Assembly (NCBI RefSeq): GCF_009867135.1
Contig: NZ_CP047226.1
Location: 434,001-498,000 of the forward strand
Reading direction: 5' to 3'
Source: Moraxella osloensis
Lineage (GTDB): Bacteria > Pseudomonadota > Gammaproteobacteria > Pseudomonadales > Moraxellaceae
DNA: 64,000 bases
Position numbers and translations under genes: made by a program. Shown piece by piece: positions 30,353 to 39,918 of the stretch; position 1 is the first letter of the stretch; every line of letters begins with the position of its first letter. A model generated the notes under the pieces. It saw only the letters and a list, made by a program, of their open reading frames with translations. It ran no database searches and was not told where the DNA came from.

Positions 30353-30640
30353 TCAGCTTAACGCCATAATATCCATGATGGAAAAAGGATAATATAACGT
30401 CTTGTTAGCGGTGACTAGCACGGGTATTTTATCAGCAAATTTCAGCATCTCTTGTTCTGGTAACTCGGCAATATCAATCGACTGCCAGCGTATATCGGCA
30501 ACGGCTTGTGCTTGCAGCAATAAGCTTTCAGCGATTTCACACAGATGACAGCCCACTGTGCCATATAATCGCCAAGTAGTTGGGTCAGCCATAATGTGAT
30601 CGTGCGGATTTGTGATGTTTTGGGCATCGAGGTCGGACAT
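30353..30640 (-). CDS. Glutaredoxin-like (DUF836-type) thiol protein
   Basis: A 95-residue thioredoxin-fold protein. The redox motif is C31-x-x-C34 in YGTVGCHLCEIAESLL, followed by DIRWQSIDIAELPEQEMLKFADKIPVLVT, where IPVL carries the expected cis-proline. The ATG at 30640 is preceded by AAGG at 6 nt spacing. This group of small glutaredoxin-like proteins has no fixed substrate. It is divergent from mtgA. Confidence 0.82.
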   Translation of the reverse strand: MSDLDAQNITNPHDHIMADPTTWRLYGTVGCHLCEIAESLLLQAQAVADIRWQSIDIAELPEQEMLKFADKIPVLVTANKTLYYPFSIMDIMALS

Positions 30641-30733
30641 ATTCTGCCTTAGCATATAGCCAAAAATGCCATAATACGTTATATTTTTAGCTTAAGCCAT
30701 CGCTGCTTTTGTCCCCGCCGCTAGGAATACACC

Positions 30734-31495
30734 GTGACCAAACCCGCTACCAAAATGTCGTTAAAGCCCAAACCTGTCAACACAGCTTTACCACCTACCA
30801 ACCGCGGTATCGGGTTTGGCGGCTGGTTCAAGCGTATTTTGCTCATAGTCATTGCCTGCTTTGTTGCGTTTCATGTAATAGTTGCCGCCTTATTGGTTGT
30901 CTGGAAAACCCAGCCTATCAATAACAGTATGTTCATGATACTGTATCGCTTGGGCAATTTTGCCCCTGTGAGTCAGACCTGGGTGGATGATAATCAAATT
31001 TCGGTGAATGTAAAACGGGCGGCGATTGCCAGCGAAGATGCCAACTTTGTCAATCACGCTGGCTTTGATGTGCAAGGCATTGAGAATGCGATTAAGAAAA
31101 ATGAAAAAGCGGGGGCTATCAGCGCGGGCGGCTCAACCATTAGCCAACAGCTTGCCAAAAATTTATTTTTATACCCCAATCGCTCGTATTTTCGCAAAGG
31201 CGAAGAAGCGTTAATTACCTTGATGATTGAAAATATGTGGACCAAAGAGCGGATTTTGCTTGCTTATCTCAATGTCGCAGAGTTTGGTAAAGGCGTGTAT
31301 GGCATTGAAGCAGCCGCTCAGCACTACTACCACAAGTCGGCAGCGCATTTGACCAAGCGACAAGCCGCATCTTTGATTGCCATGTTACCTAACCCCAAAT
31401 ATTTTGAAGACAACCGTAACGACCGCCGCCTGCTTAACAAAACCCAAATTATTTTACGGCGCATGGGTGCGGCAGATTTGCCCGACACGGAATAG
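30734..31495 (+). CDS. mtgA: Monofunctional biosynthetic peptidoglycan transglycosylase
   Basis: A 253-residue GT51 glycosyltransferase that polymerises lipid II into glycan strands. A single N-terminal transmembrane helix spans about residues 35-58. The catalytic glutamate lies in IASEDANFVNHAGFD and the second motif in AGGSTISQQLAKNLFLYPNR, followed by KGEEALITLMIENMWTKERILLAYLN. The start is GTG at 30734 with AGGA upstream. There is no transpeptidase domain. ppk1 follows 88 bp downstream. Confidence 0.94.
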   Translation: MTKPATKMSLKPKPVNTALPPTNRGIGFGGWFKRILLIVIACFVAFHVIVAALLVVWKTQPINNSMFMILYRLGNFAPVSQTWVDDNQISVNVKRAAIASEDANFVNHAGFDVQGIENAIKKNEKAGAISAGGSTISQQLAKNLFLYPNRSYFRKGEEALITLMIENMWTKERILLAYLNVAEFGKGVYGIEAAAQHYYHKSAAHLTKRQAASLIAMLPNPKYFEDNRNDRRLLNKTQIILRRMGAADLPDTE

Positions 31496-31582
31496 CCCAG
31501 AAACTCATGTATCATTACACGCTTATCATTACAGTGTTAACTTTACACTGTTAAAAATGCTTGACCATAAAAGGACTGTGCT

Positions 31583-33781
31583 ATGCCAAACACTGCCAAA
31601 CAAGACCAACCCAGCGAAGAGCATGTACCACCAATCAATCCGATACTAGGCTTTAACAGCATTTGCTACCCAAACGTGTTTGAATCCCAACAAGACGATA
31701 GCGAGCGGTATTTTAATCGTGAATTGTCACTGTTACAGTTTCATCAGCGGGTACTCGCCCAAGCCACCAATCCCCGCCACCCACTGCTTGAACGACTGTT
31801 TTTCTTGATCATTTTTTCATCTAATTTAGATGAATTCTTTGAAATCCGTGTCGCAGGCTTGATGCAAAAAGTACAAATGGGCGATGTGGTGAGCAGTATC
31901 GATGGTATGCGCCCTAGTAAGGTTTTGTCATATATCTCTGAAATCGCCCATCATGCGGTGGATGAGCAATACCGTATTTTAAATGATGAAATTTTGCCTG
32001 CACTGGCGGAGCAAGACATTCGCTACCTAAAACGTGATGAATTGACCCAAGAGCAAGCCGCCTGGGTAAAAAAATACTTTGCCGAGCAAGTCGCGCCGGT
32101 GCTGACGCCGATTAGTATTGACCCTGCACATCCTTTTCCTAGGTTGGTGAATAAAAGCTTGAATTTTATGGTGGGCTTAGAGGGCAAAGATGGCTTTGGT
32201 CGCGATATTAACATGGCGATTGTGCCTGCACCCCGAAGCTTACCGCGGGTTATTCGCTTACCCAATGAACTGACAGGCGGTAAAGAACATCACATCATGC
32301 TCACCGCAGTGATTCACGGGCATATCGAAGAATTATTTCCTGGCATGACGGTCACTGGCTGCCACCAATTTCGTTTGACCCGCAACGCCGATTTAGATTT
32401 ATCCGATGATGTCGAAGACTTGGCGAAAGCGTTGGAAGGTGAATTGGAAAACCGCCGATTTGGTGCCAAAGTGCGCTTAGAAGTGACCACCCATTGCCCA
32501 CAGACGATGGTGGATTATCTGCTTGAAGAGTTTGGTTTAAGCCCAGAGCAACTATACCGTGTCAATGGTCCTGTCAATTTGACCCGTTTGTTGTTTGATT
32601 TTAAAATCCCAAATTTGCGTTATCAGCCGTTTAATCATGCCATTCCCAAAGCGTTTCGCCGTGATAGCTTGGATAAAAATGAAAATGTGTTCCATGCCAT
32701 TCGTAAGCAAGACGTATTGGTGCATCACCCGTTTCATTCGTTTTCACCTGTGGTCAACATTTTGCGCCAAGCCGCCAATGACCCGCATGTATTAGCCATC
32801 AAACAAACCCTTTATCGCTCGGGGACGAATTCTGAAATTGTCCAAGCGCTGGCCAAAGCTGCGCGTAAAGGCAAAGAAGTCACCGCTGTGATTGAGCTGC
32901 GTGCGCGCTTTGATGAAAAATCCAACATTGAAGTAGCAAACTTTCTGCAGCAGGCTGGGGCAGTGGTGGTGTATGGCATCGTCGGCTACAAGACCCACGC
33001 CAAGCTGATGATGATTGTACGCCGTGAGGAAGACAAAATCCGCCGCTATGTGCATTTGGGCACGGGCAACTACCATGCGGGCAATGCCAAAGCGTATACT
33101 GACTACGGTCTATTTACCGCCAATGAAGCAATCACCGAAGATGTGCATAAAATCTTTAACGAACTCACAGGCATGGGCAAGCCAGCCAAAGTGCAAAAAC
33201 TACTGCATGCACCTTTCACCTTACATGACAGGCTCATGGGCTTTATTGACAACGAAATTGCCCATGCCAAAGCAGGCAAAGAGGCGCACATCATCATCAA
33301 GGTCAACGCAATGACCGAAAAACTACTGATTGACAAGCTATATGAAGCATCGCAAGCAGGCGTTAAAGTCAATCTGATTATTCGTTCGATGTGTTGTATT
33401 CGTCCGCAATTACCCGGCGTATCTGACAACATCACCGTGCGCTCTATCGTTGGGCGTTTTTTGGAGCACACCCGCGTGTATTATTTTGCCAATGGGCATC
33501 AAAATCCCAATGCTAATGGCAAACGCACCTACCGTTTATATTGCGCCAGTGCAGACTGGATGGAACGCAATTTGTTTAGCCGTGTTGAAGTGGCTTTCCC
33601 CATTGAAGACCCCATCGTCTTTAAACGCATTATGGAAGATTTGCACAATTATCTCAAAGACAATGTCAATGCATGGGAGCTTGATGCCAAAGGCGCATGG
33701 CGAGCGATTACCCCTGGTGAAGGTGAAGCAGCATTCTCGGCACAAGATTATTTATTGACCAAAATCACCAGAAAAAGCTAA
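31583..33781 (+). CDS. ppk1: Polyphosphate kinase 1
   Basis: A 732-residue enzyme that makes inorganic polyphosphate from ATP. The N-terminal domain begins at [18 protein letters not shown]. The phosphohistidine lies in [15 protein letters not shown] and the conserved segments [15 protein letters not shown] and [11 protein letters not shown] follow. An N-terminal extension of about 40 residues precedes the conserved core. AAGGA lies upstream of the ATG. A strong terminator follows the stop. Confidence 0.96.
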   Translation: MPNTAKQDQPSEEHVPPINPILGFNSICYPNVFESQQDDSERYFNRELSLLQFHQRVLAQATNPRHPLLERLFFLIIFSSNLDEFFEIRVAGLMQKVQMGDVVSSIDGMRPSKVLSYISEIAHHAVDEQYRILNDEILPALAEQDIRYLKRDELTQEQAAWVKKYFAEQVAPVLTPISIDPAHPFPRLVNKSLNFMVGLEGKDGFGRDINMAIVPAPRSLPRVIRLPNELTGGKEHHIMLTAVIHGHIEELFPGMTVTGCHQFRLTRNADLDLSDDVEDLAKALEGELENRRFGAKVRLEVTTHCPQTMVDYLLEEFGLSPEQLYRVNGPVNLTRLLFDFKIPNLRYQPFNHAIPKAFRRDSLDKNENVFHAIRKQDVLVHHPFHSFSPVVNILRQAANDPHVLAIKQTLYRSGTNSEIVQALAKAARKGKEVTAVIELRARFDEKSNIEVANFLQQAGAVVVYGIVGYKTHAKLMMIVRREEDKIRRYVHLGTGNYHAGNAKAYTDYGLFTANEAITEDVHKIFNELTGMGKPAKVQKLLHAPFTLHDRLMGFIDNEIAHAKAGKEAHIIIKVNAMTEKLLIDKLYEASQAGVKVNLIIRSMCCIRPQLPGVSDNITVRSIVGRFLEHTRVYYFANGHQNPNANGKRTYRLYCASADWMERNLFSRVEVAFPIEDPIVFKRIMEDLHNYLKDNVNAWELDAKGAWRAITPGEGEAAFSAQDYLLTKITRKS

Positions 33782-33812
33782 TGTTGCTAGTGATAGGTTT
33801 TGAGTCAATTAC

Positions 33813-33844
33813 ACCGCTATCTAAACAAGATGGCGGTTTTTTTT
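33813..33844 (+). terminator. Rho-independent terminator of ppk1
   Basis: ACCGCTATCT pairs with AGATGGCGGT (one G-T pair) and eight T follow. Confidence 0.85.
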
Positions 33845-34128
33845 GATGAGTGCTGCGCTGACATAAACCCAATGTCCGAAATTTACCGAATAGTAATAAA
33901 TCCGCCAAAATTTCACACAGCTAAACACTTATCACATAGTGATAACAGCTTGTTACGCGAACACTTATCACAAACTGCCTTTATTTGCTACTATCTTATA
34001 AAAGCAAAAGTATGAAAGCGATTGAATTGGCTATTTTTTACATAAAAATTTAATCGCCCTCTATTTAAAAGTCTTTGATTAAAATCTTTGACTTGAATTG
34101 ATACTAAAAAATCATAAGGAAAATTACC
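33845..34128 (+). promoter_or_regulatory. Upstream region of the hydrophilic trio, with a perfect palindrome
   Basis: The gap between ppk1 and the first small hydrophilic gene (347 bp in all) holds no gene. A perfect 7-bp inverted repeat with a 3-bp centre (TTATCACATAGTGATAA) lies at 33929-33945. The motif ACACTTATCACA occurs at 33925-33936 and again at 33961-33972. This looks like a transcription-factor binding site; the regulator is unknown. Confidence 0.45.
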
Positions 34129-34332
34129 ATGTCACAGAATCAAGCACAAAACCAAGCACAAAATCAATCAAGCAACCAAACCGAAATTCAAAAAGCAACA
34201 GAAAATGTGGATCCCAGTCAATTATCAGAAAACTTGGACAAACAAAATAGTGTGAAAGGTGAGCCACAAGACTTAGACAAAAGTGAAAACACCCCTTTTA
34301 TTGACGAATCATTGCGTACCGACAACCACTAG
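34129..34332 (+). CDS. Small Gln/Asn-rich hydrophilic protein (trio member 1)
   Basis: A 67-residue, entirely hydrophilic protein. It starts with a Gln/Asn repeat (NQAQNQAQNQ) encoded by a 12-bp tandem duplication, then an acidic part ending ESLRTDNH. There are no cysteines, no membrane segment and almost no aromatic residues, so it is probably disordered. AAGGA lies upstream of the ATG. It is the first of three similar small genes in a row. No family is recognised; a hydrophilin-like stress role is a guess. Confidence 0.65.
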   Translation: MSQNQAQNQAQNQSSNQTEIQKATENVDPSQLSENLDKQNSVKGEPQDLDKSENTPFIDESLRTDNH

Positions 34333-34459
34333 AATTTTAATTGTTAAACTTTTGAATACTAAGCTTTTAGTCATTCAATTTTGATTGACTAATTTATACA
34401 GCTCAACCTACAAAAATAATAACTTATTGAGCGATAACAATTAATTAAAGGAATAAAAA

Positions 34460-34810
34460 ATGCAAAATCAAAATAATGTAGAGATTGTAGATCCAAAAAC
34501 GGGTGTCGCCGTGACCCCGCAAGCCGTTATAGTAGAAGACAGTGTCACCCACCAATCAGGGGATGGTGTCACTACAGGCATGTCACCCTCAATGGAAACG
34601 CCTGATATTTTTGATAATACCCCACAAGCGGCGGTAAAAGTCCAATCCGCAGAAGACGTGGAAAATGGCGAATTATCAGATGAAAATGTGGCACGTATTT
34701 CCGAGGAAGAGGCGCAGAAATTACAGCAAACTGCCCAAGCCAATCTTAATGCAGAAAATTCACTTCATACCTTATCAGATGGTAGCGTAGATATCGACCG
34801 CGATCACTAA
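34460..34810 (+). CDS. Small acidic hydrophilic protein (trio member 2)
   Basis: A 116-residue acidic protein with no hydrophobic core segments and no cysteines. It is rich in Asp, Glu, Gln, Ser and Val, with an N-terminal VEIVDPKTGVAVTPQAVIV that could form strands. It ends SVDIDRDH, similar to the DNH end of the first member. AAAGGA precedes the ATG. It is separated from its neighbours by 127 and 63 bp, each gene having its own strong ribosome binding site. Unrecognised family. Confidence 0.65.
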   Translation: MQNQNNVEIVDPKTGVAVTPQAVIVEDSVTHQSGDGVTTGMSPSMETPDIFDNTPQAAVKVQSAEDVENGELSDENVARISEEEAQKLQQTAQANLNAENSLHTLSDGSVDIDRDH

Positions 34811-34873
34811 TTTTCGATATCACTAAGTTAAGTTTAAGCATTGTATTGGGTTGATACCGAAAAAGGAATGACC

Positions 34874-35128
34874 ATGAATTCACCAGAAGCACAAACCAAA
34901 CACGTTAATTTAGGCGATAAATCCGCCGAGTTTGTTGATCGTCGTGACCAACCGGGACAAGCGTTTGATGATAATGTCAATGAACATACCATTGGCAGGG
35001 ACGCGGTTGGTAACGAACAGCTAAAAAGCGACACCATTAATGAGCGCAATCTTTATACTACCCCAGAAAATGCCCAAAAACGCACTATTAATCCTGATGG
35101 CTCTATTCCAAGCGTTGGTAGTGAATAA
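34874..35128 (+). CDS. Small hydrophilic protein (trio member 3)
   Basis: An 84-residue hydrophilic protein with many Asn, Asp, Glu and Arg residues and no cysteine or membrane segment. The start at 34874 leaves AAGGA six bases upstream; the overlapping ATG at 34868 would be too close. A terminator follows 38 bp after the stop, closing the trio. Unrecognised family. Confidence 0.65.
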   Translation: MNSPEAQTKHVNLGDKSAEFVDRRDQPGQAFDDNVNEHTIGRDAVGNEQLKSDTINERNLYTTPENAQKRTINPDGSIPSVGSE

Positions 35129-35166
35129 TAGCAATAGCAAGTAAGTCTGAGAATTAAACTTGTAAT

Positions 35167-35204
35167 AGCTAACCATCCACCCCATTTGATGGTTAGCTTT
35201 TTTT
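35167..35204 (+). terminator. Rho-independent terminator of the hydrophilic trio
   Basis: An 11-bp stem (AGCTAACCATC / GATGGTTAGCT) with a 10-nt loop is followed by seven T. Confidence 0.85.
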
Positions 35205-35242
35205 ATCGTTATCAGTCTACAAAAACCTCACGCAATCCAACC

Positions 35243-35974
35243 TCACGCAATCCAATTAGGTACCCCACTATGAAAGCGTAATTCATCATCGGGTTCATCG
35301 ATAAGCTGCGCCTCTACTTGACGAAAAAACGCCACCCGCGCATCAATCGGCTCGTCACTGATACTTTGCGCCAATGCCAGATAATCTTCAAAATGACGAC
35401 TTTCTGATTTTAGCAAATAGCGATAATATTTTGCCAAACGCTCATCCTCAATCACTTGTGACAGTGCCCAAAAACGTTCACATGATCGGGCTTCGATGAA
35501 AGCACCAATAATTAAAGTGTCTATCATCGCTTGCGGCTCGTAAGTGCGTTTATGTTTGAGCATACCTGCGGCGTAGCGACCTGCAGCAATATGTTGCCAC
35601 GCTTGTCCACGCTCTGCCATCAATCCCATCACTTGCTCATAATGGAGCATTTCTTCTCGAATTAGCTGAGCAAGCTTTAATTGCAGCTCGGTATGCGACA
35701 TATAGCGAAAAATCAAATTCATCGCGGTGCCTGCGGCTTTTTTTTCACAATTGGCATGATCTTGGATGATAGTCGGCAAATCTGCCATCGCAGCTTTTAG
35801 CCACTTATCCGACGTCGTGCAACCCAAAAACGCCAAAACAGGGGTGATGTCGATGGGTTTTGGCTGATAGACAGAGTTATCATTATCCAAGTCGATGACG
35901 GCTAATTCATCAAAACTGCCGTCCGTTTGTACTGCGTTATTGATAAGAGCGGAATTTGACAAGGGGTTACTCAC
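35243..35974 (-). CDS. miaE: tRNA-(ms2io6A)-hydroxylase
   Basis: MiaE hydroxylates 2-methylthio-N6-isopentenyl-adenosine at tRNA position 37 with a non-haem di-iron centre. At 243 residues the length is right. The iron ligands are in the ferritin-like helices: LIREEMLHYEQVM, FIEARSCERFWAL and SESRHFEDYLAL. An N-terminal extension of about 40 residues precedes the conserved part. The start is GTG. A 15-bp perfect tandem duplication (CCTCACGCAATCCAA, 35226-35255) overlaps the stop codon. Confidence 0.9.
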   Translation of the reverse strand: MSNPLSNSALINNAVQTDGSFDELAVIDLDNDNSVYQPKPIDITPVLAFLGCTTSDKWLKAAMADLPTIIQDHANCEKKAAGTAMNLIFRYMSHTELQLKLAQLIREEMLHYEQVMGLMAERGQAWQHIAAGRYAAGMLKHKRTYEPQAMIDTLIIGAFIEARSCERFWALSQVIEDERLAKYYRYLLKSESRHFEDYLALAQSISDEPIDARVAFFRQVEAQLIDEPDDELRFHSGVPNWIA

Positions 35975-36159
35975 TTATTGGCATGTTAATAAAATGATAT
36001 TTTACCAAAAATCAGCGATAAAACCCTTAGCACAAAAATTTATATATAACGATTATTTAAAAAATAAATAGTTTTTATTTCTTTATTTTTATAAATGATG
36101 TTCGTATAATCAAATGTGAATTTTTTGCTATTTTAGGTCAAAACATAAGGAAAAATGCC

Positions 36160-38337
36160 ATGTCAGAACGCGTTCAAAAGGGTAGTCTAGCGATTGATAC
36201 ACAGCTTTATAACTTCATTGCCAATGAAGTTACGCCAGTCGTGGGCATCGATAACGAAAAATATTGGCAAGAATTTGAAAAAATTGTCAAAGCATTCCAA
36301 CCACGTAATAAAGCATTGTTGGCAAAACGTGACGAAATTCAAACCCAAATCGATGACTGGCATGACAAAAACCCCGCTAGCAAGGGTCAAATCGACAAAG
36401 CTGCCTATACCCAATTTTTAAAAGACATCAATTACATCGTGCCAGAAGGCGATGACTTTTTGGTTGAAACCCAAAACGTGGATGACGAAATCGCCCATAT
36501 CGCAGGCCCACAGTTGGTGGTACCCGTACGCAATGCCCGTTATGCGCTGAACGCAGCAAATGCGCGTTGGGGCAGCTTGTATGATGCGCTATATGGTACT
36601 GATGTCATCGATGAGACCAATGGCGCAGAAAAAGGCAAAGGCTACAACCCTGTTCGTGGCGGCGAAGTCGTAAAATACGCCAAGAACTTCTTGGATAGCA
36701 ACTTTGCCTTAGCTGAGGGTAAATATGCTGACGTCACCGGTTTTAAGGTTGAAGACGGTAAATTAGTGATACTCCAAGGCGATAAAACTACCTCTCTAGC
36801 CCAGCCAGAAAAATTCGCAGGTTTTCTAGGCGATGCGGCAAATCCAACGGGTATTTTACTAAAAAATAACGGCCTACATGCCGAAATCCAAATCGACCCA
36901 TCAAGCCATGTGGGTAAAGATGACCCTGCAGGCATCAAAGATGTCTTGATGGAAGCCGCGGTTACCACCATTCAAGACTGTGAAGACTCCGTCGCGGCAG
37001 TTGATGCTGAAGAGAAAGTAGAAGTATATCGCAACTGGTTTGGGTTGATGAAAGGCGACCTGAAAGACAGCTTTGAAAAAAATGGCAAACAAACCACCCG
37101 TACCATGAACCCTGACCGTGAATACACCGCACCAGATGGTGGAAAAATCACCTTGCACGGCCGTTCAGTGATGCTGATTCGTAACGTCGGTCACTTGATG
37201 ACCAACCCCGCGATTTTAGTCGATTTTGACGGCAAACAAGAAGAAATTTATGAAGGTATCATGGATGCGCTAATCACACCACTGTGTAGCCTGCCAGATA
37301 TCTTGGGTAAAAACAGCTTAAGCAATTCACGCACAGGTTCAATGTATATCGTAAAACCAAAAATGCACGGTCCAGAAGAAGTGCAATTTACGGTAGATTT
37401 ATTCTCAGCGGTAGAAAAAGCGTTAGACCTACCTGAGAATACCTTAAAAGTCGGTATCATGGATGAAGAGCGCCGTACTACCGTTAACTTAAAAGAATGT
37501 ATCCGGGTTGCTAAAAACCGCGTTATCTTTATTAACACAGGCTTTATGGATCGTACCGGTGATGAGATGCACACCAGTATGAAAGCGGGTCCCTTTGTCC
37601 GTAAAAACGACATGAAAAATACCGATTGGCTCAATGCTTATGAGCGTTGGAACGTAGACATAGGCGTCAAATTAGGTCTACCTGGTAAAGCGCAAATCGG
37701 TAAAGGCATGTGGGCAAAACCTGACAACATGAAAGAAATGGTTGCCACCAAGTCCAATCATCCAAAATCAGGCGCGACTTGTGCTTGGGTACCATCACCA
37801 ACAGGCGCAACGCTTCACGCCATGCATTACCATGAAACCAACGTCATGGACGTGTTAGATAGTATCAAAGACCGCGAGCCCGCCAAGCTAGATGACATTT
37901 TGACCGTGCCACTTGCTACGGATACCAACTGGACGGATGAGCAAAAAACTGCTGAGCTTGAAAACAACATTCAAGGTATTTTAGGATATGTAGCGCGCTG
38001 GGTTGACCAAGGCGTGGGCTGTTCTAAGGTACTAGATATTGACGACGTTGCCTTGATGGAAGACCGCGCTACCTTGCGTATTTCTAGCCAGCACGTTGCC
38101 AACTGGTTAGAGCACGGTATTGTCACGCCTGAGCAAGTCGATGATGTGTTAAAGCGTATGGCAAAAATGGTCGATGAGCAAAGCAAAGACGATCCAGCCT
38201 ATATCCCAATGGCAAATGACTACAATACCTATGCGTATAACGCTGCTCGTGATTTGATTTTCAAAGGCAATGTACAGCCAAATGGCTATACTGAACCATT
38301 ACTACATCAAGCACGACTAAACTTAAAAGCAAAATAA
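36160..38337 (+). CDS. glcB: Malate synthase G
   Basis: A 725-residue monomeric malate synthase of the G isoform, which condenses glyoxylate with acetyl-CoA in the glyoxylate bypass. The TIM-barrel core includes [59 protein letters not shown] and the late [22 protein letters not shown]. Full length for the family. AAGGA lies upstream. It is monocistronic, with a terminator after it. Confidence 0.97.
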   Translation: MSERVQKGSLAIDTQLYNFIANEVTPVVGIDNEKYWQEFEKIVKAFQPRNKALLAKRDEIQTQIDDWHDKNPASKGQIDKAAYTQFLKDINYIVPEGDDFLVETQNVDDEIAHIAGPQLVVPVRNARYALNAANARWGSLYDALYGTDVIDETNGAEKGKGYNPVRGGEVVKYAKNFLDSNFALAEGKYADVTGFKVEDGKLVILQGDKTTSLAQPEKFAGFLGDAANPTGILLKNNGLHAEIQIDPSSHVGKDDPAGIKDVLMEAAVTTIQDCEDSVAAVDAEEKVEVYRNWFGLMKGDLKDSFEKNGKQTTRTMNPDREYTAPDGGKITLHGRSVMLIRNVGHLMTNPAILVDFDGKQEEIYEGIMDALITPLCSLPDILGKNSLSNSRTGSMYIVKPKMHGPEEVQFTVDLFSAVEKALDLPENTLKVGIMDEERRTTVNLKECIRVAKNRVIFINTGFMDRTGDEMHTSMKAGPFVRKNDMKNTDWLNAYERWNVDIGVKLGLPGKAQIGKGMWAKPDNMKEMVATKSNHPKSGATCAWVPSPTGATLHAMHYHETNVMDVLDSIKDREPAKLDDILTVPLATDTNWTDEQKTAELENNIQGILGYVARWVDQGVGCSKVLDIDDVALMEDRATLRISSQHVANWLEHGIVTPEQVDDVLKRMAKMVDEQSKDDPAYIPMANDYNTYAYNAARDLIFKGNVQPNGYTEPLLHQARLNLKAK

Positions 38338-38370
38338 GTTTTTTATTTAGCAAAGATATTAACATCATAA

Positions 38371-38403
38371 AAACCATCAGATTTGTAACTGGTGGTTTTT
38401 TTA
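38371..38403 (+). terminator. Rho-independent terminator of glcB
   Basis: AAACCATCAG pairs with CTGGTGGTTT (one wobble) and a T tract follows. Confidence 0.8.
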
Positions 38404-38414
38404 TGGCATAAAAA

Positions 38415-38431
38415 TATTGCAAAATATTTCA
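38415..38431 (+). promoter_or_regulatory. 17-bp element shared by both porin upstream regions (copy 1)
   Basis: TATTGCAAAATATTTCA lies 149 bp upstream of the first porin start codon. The identical 17 bases occur at 39784-39800, upstream of the second porin. It may be a binding site or part of a conserved duplicated promoter region. Confidence 0.45.
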
Positions 38432-38579
38432 GAGTGATTTAAGCTATTTTGCAAAGGAAAGTTGTAAATTTTGTTAACCGTTTCATTGTTTTGTAACAAA
38501 TTGTTGGCAAAATCTATCTATACAAAAGAATTGCTACGCATCTGTGTAGTTTTACCTAGGATACTGTGGAGAAATCCTT

Positions 38580-39632
38580 ATGAAAAAAATCGCAATCGCT
38601 TCAGCCATCGCTTTAGCTTCAATCACTGCTGCCCATGCTGCGCCAACTGTATATGGTAAAGTCTTATTAACTGGCGAATATACAGATGTTGATGATAAAA
38701 CTTCTAAAAATGATGATACTTCTAGTACAAAATTGGTTTCTAACTATTCACGTATTGGTTTTAAAGGTGAAGATGATCTTACTGATACGACTAAATTAGT
38801 TTACCAGTTGGAATATGGTATTGATCTTGATGCCGATAATAATGGAAAGGGTCAATTTTACTCACGTAATACATATCTTGGGTTGGCACATAACACTTTA
38901 GGTACTGTATTGGCTGGTCGTCATGATACACCTTACAAATTGGCTAAGGGCAGTGTTGACGTATTCAACGACTACGACAATGTTGGCTTAGGTAACTTAA
39001 TGGTTGGCGAGCAACGTGCTAACAATGTGATTGCTTATAAATCACCAACATTGGTAGGTACGCCAGTTACTTTTTTAGGCGCGGTGAGCCTCGATGAATG
39101 CTCTAAAAATGATGACGATAAATGTTTAGTAACTGCCGCGGTTCCTGCGACAGGTACTACTCCTGCAAAACCTGCCGTCTATCGTGACAAGAAAAATGCT
39201 TACTCTGCGATGGTAAACTATGACCAAAATGGTGTATATATCGGTTTAGGTTATGACAATTCGGTATATGGTAATGACACTAGTGGCTGGCGCTTAGCAG
39301 GTTCATTAGACATGGGCAAAATGAACATGGTTGATGGTCTAACACTGGGTGCGCTATATCAAGATTATGACTTTAACACTGATGACAATGAGCAATCATG
39401 GTTGTTAAGCGGTAAATACAAAGTTGGTGCAACACCTTGGGCAGTTAAAGCACAATATATTGACACTTCAAACCAAAGTGGCGTGAAAGACAATGATGCC
39501 ACTGAAGTTGCATTAGGTGCTGAATATAGCTTTAACAAAGCTACCAAAGGTCACTTGTACGCGGCACAAATCGATACTGATAATGTTTCAGATAAAACAA
39601 TCGTTGGTGGTGGCTTAGAGTATAAATTCTAA
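38580..39632 (+). CDS. Gram-negative porin (16-strand type), porin 1
   Basis: A 350-residue outer-membrane porin. A signal peptide (residues 1-20, ending AHA) is followed by APTVYGKVLLTGEY, then alternating amphipathic strands, an SRIGFKGEDDLTD turn and YQLEYGIDLDADNN, ending in the C-terminal aromatic signature GGGLEYKF. One pair of cysteines in DECSKNDDDKCL lies in a long loop. It forms diffusion channels, presumably trimeric. Porin 2 downstream is a diverged paralogue sharing the start of the mature protein. AGAAATCC precedes the ATG. Confidence 0.93.
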   Translation: MKKIAIASAIALASITAAHAAPTVYGKVLLTGEYTDVDDKTSKNDDTSSTKLVSNYSRIGFKGEDDLTDTTKLVYQLEYGIDLDADNNGKGQFYSRNTYLGLAHNTLGTVLAGRHDTPYKLAKGSVDVFNDYDNVGLGNLMVGEQRANNVIAYKSPTLVGTPVTFLGAVSLDECSKNDDDKCLVTAAVPATGTTPAKPAVYRDKKNAYSAMVNYDQNGVYIGLGYDNSVYGNDTSGWRLAGSLDMGKMNMVDGLTLGALYQDYDFNTDDNEQSWLLSGKYKVGATPWAVKAQYIDTSNQSGVKDNDATEVALGAEYSFNKATKGHLYAAQIDTDNVSDKTIVGGGLEYKF

Positions 39633-39656
39633 TATATCTAACTTTTAGATTGCTGT

Positions 39657-39688
39657 AAAAGCTAACTAATTCTTTAGTTAGCTTTTTT
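39657..39688 (+). terminator. Rho-independent terminator of porin 1
   Basis: A 12-bp stem (AAAAGCTAACTA / TAGTTAGCTTTT) is followed by a T tract. Confidence 0.85.
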
Positions 39689-39783
39689 ATTGGAAAAATG
39701 ACGTTCGCTATTATCTTGACAAAAATCAACAATTATCAATTTGATTAAAAATAAATCACAAGTGATATAAAAAGTGTAAAAAC

Positions 39784-39800
39784 TATTGCAAAATATTTCA
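39784..39800 (+). promoter_or_regulatory. 17-bp element shared by both porin upstream regions (copy 2)
   Basis: TATTGCAAAATATTTCA, identical to 38415-38431. Without the IS element it would lie about 217 bp upstream of the porin 2 start; the insertion moves it to about 1.36 kb. Confidence 0.45.
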
Positions 39801-39918
39801 AAATTGTTATCCTAGTAGTTATAAGTATGTTTTTAGTAATTAGTAAGAATAAATTGTAAATATATTCAAACTTTATTGCTAGATTTATACAATTAATAGT
39901 TGATACTATTAATGGTAA

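Noticed and set aside
33800..34015. 71-codon frame after ppk1
   Set aside because: It starts inside the ppk1 terminator, has no ribosome binding site and overlaps the palindrome region.
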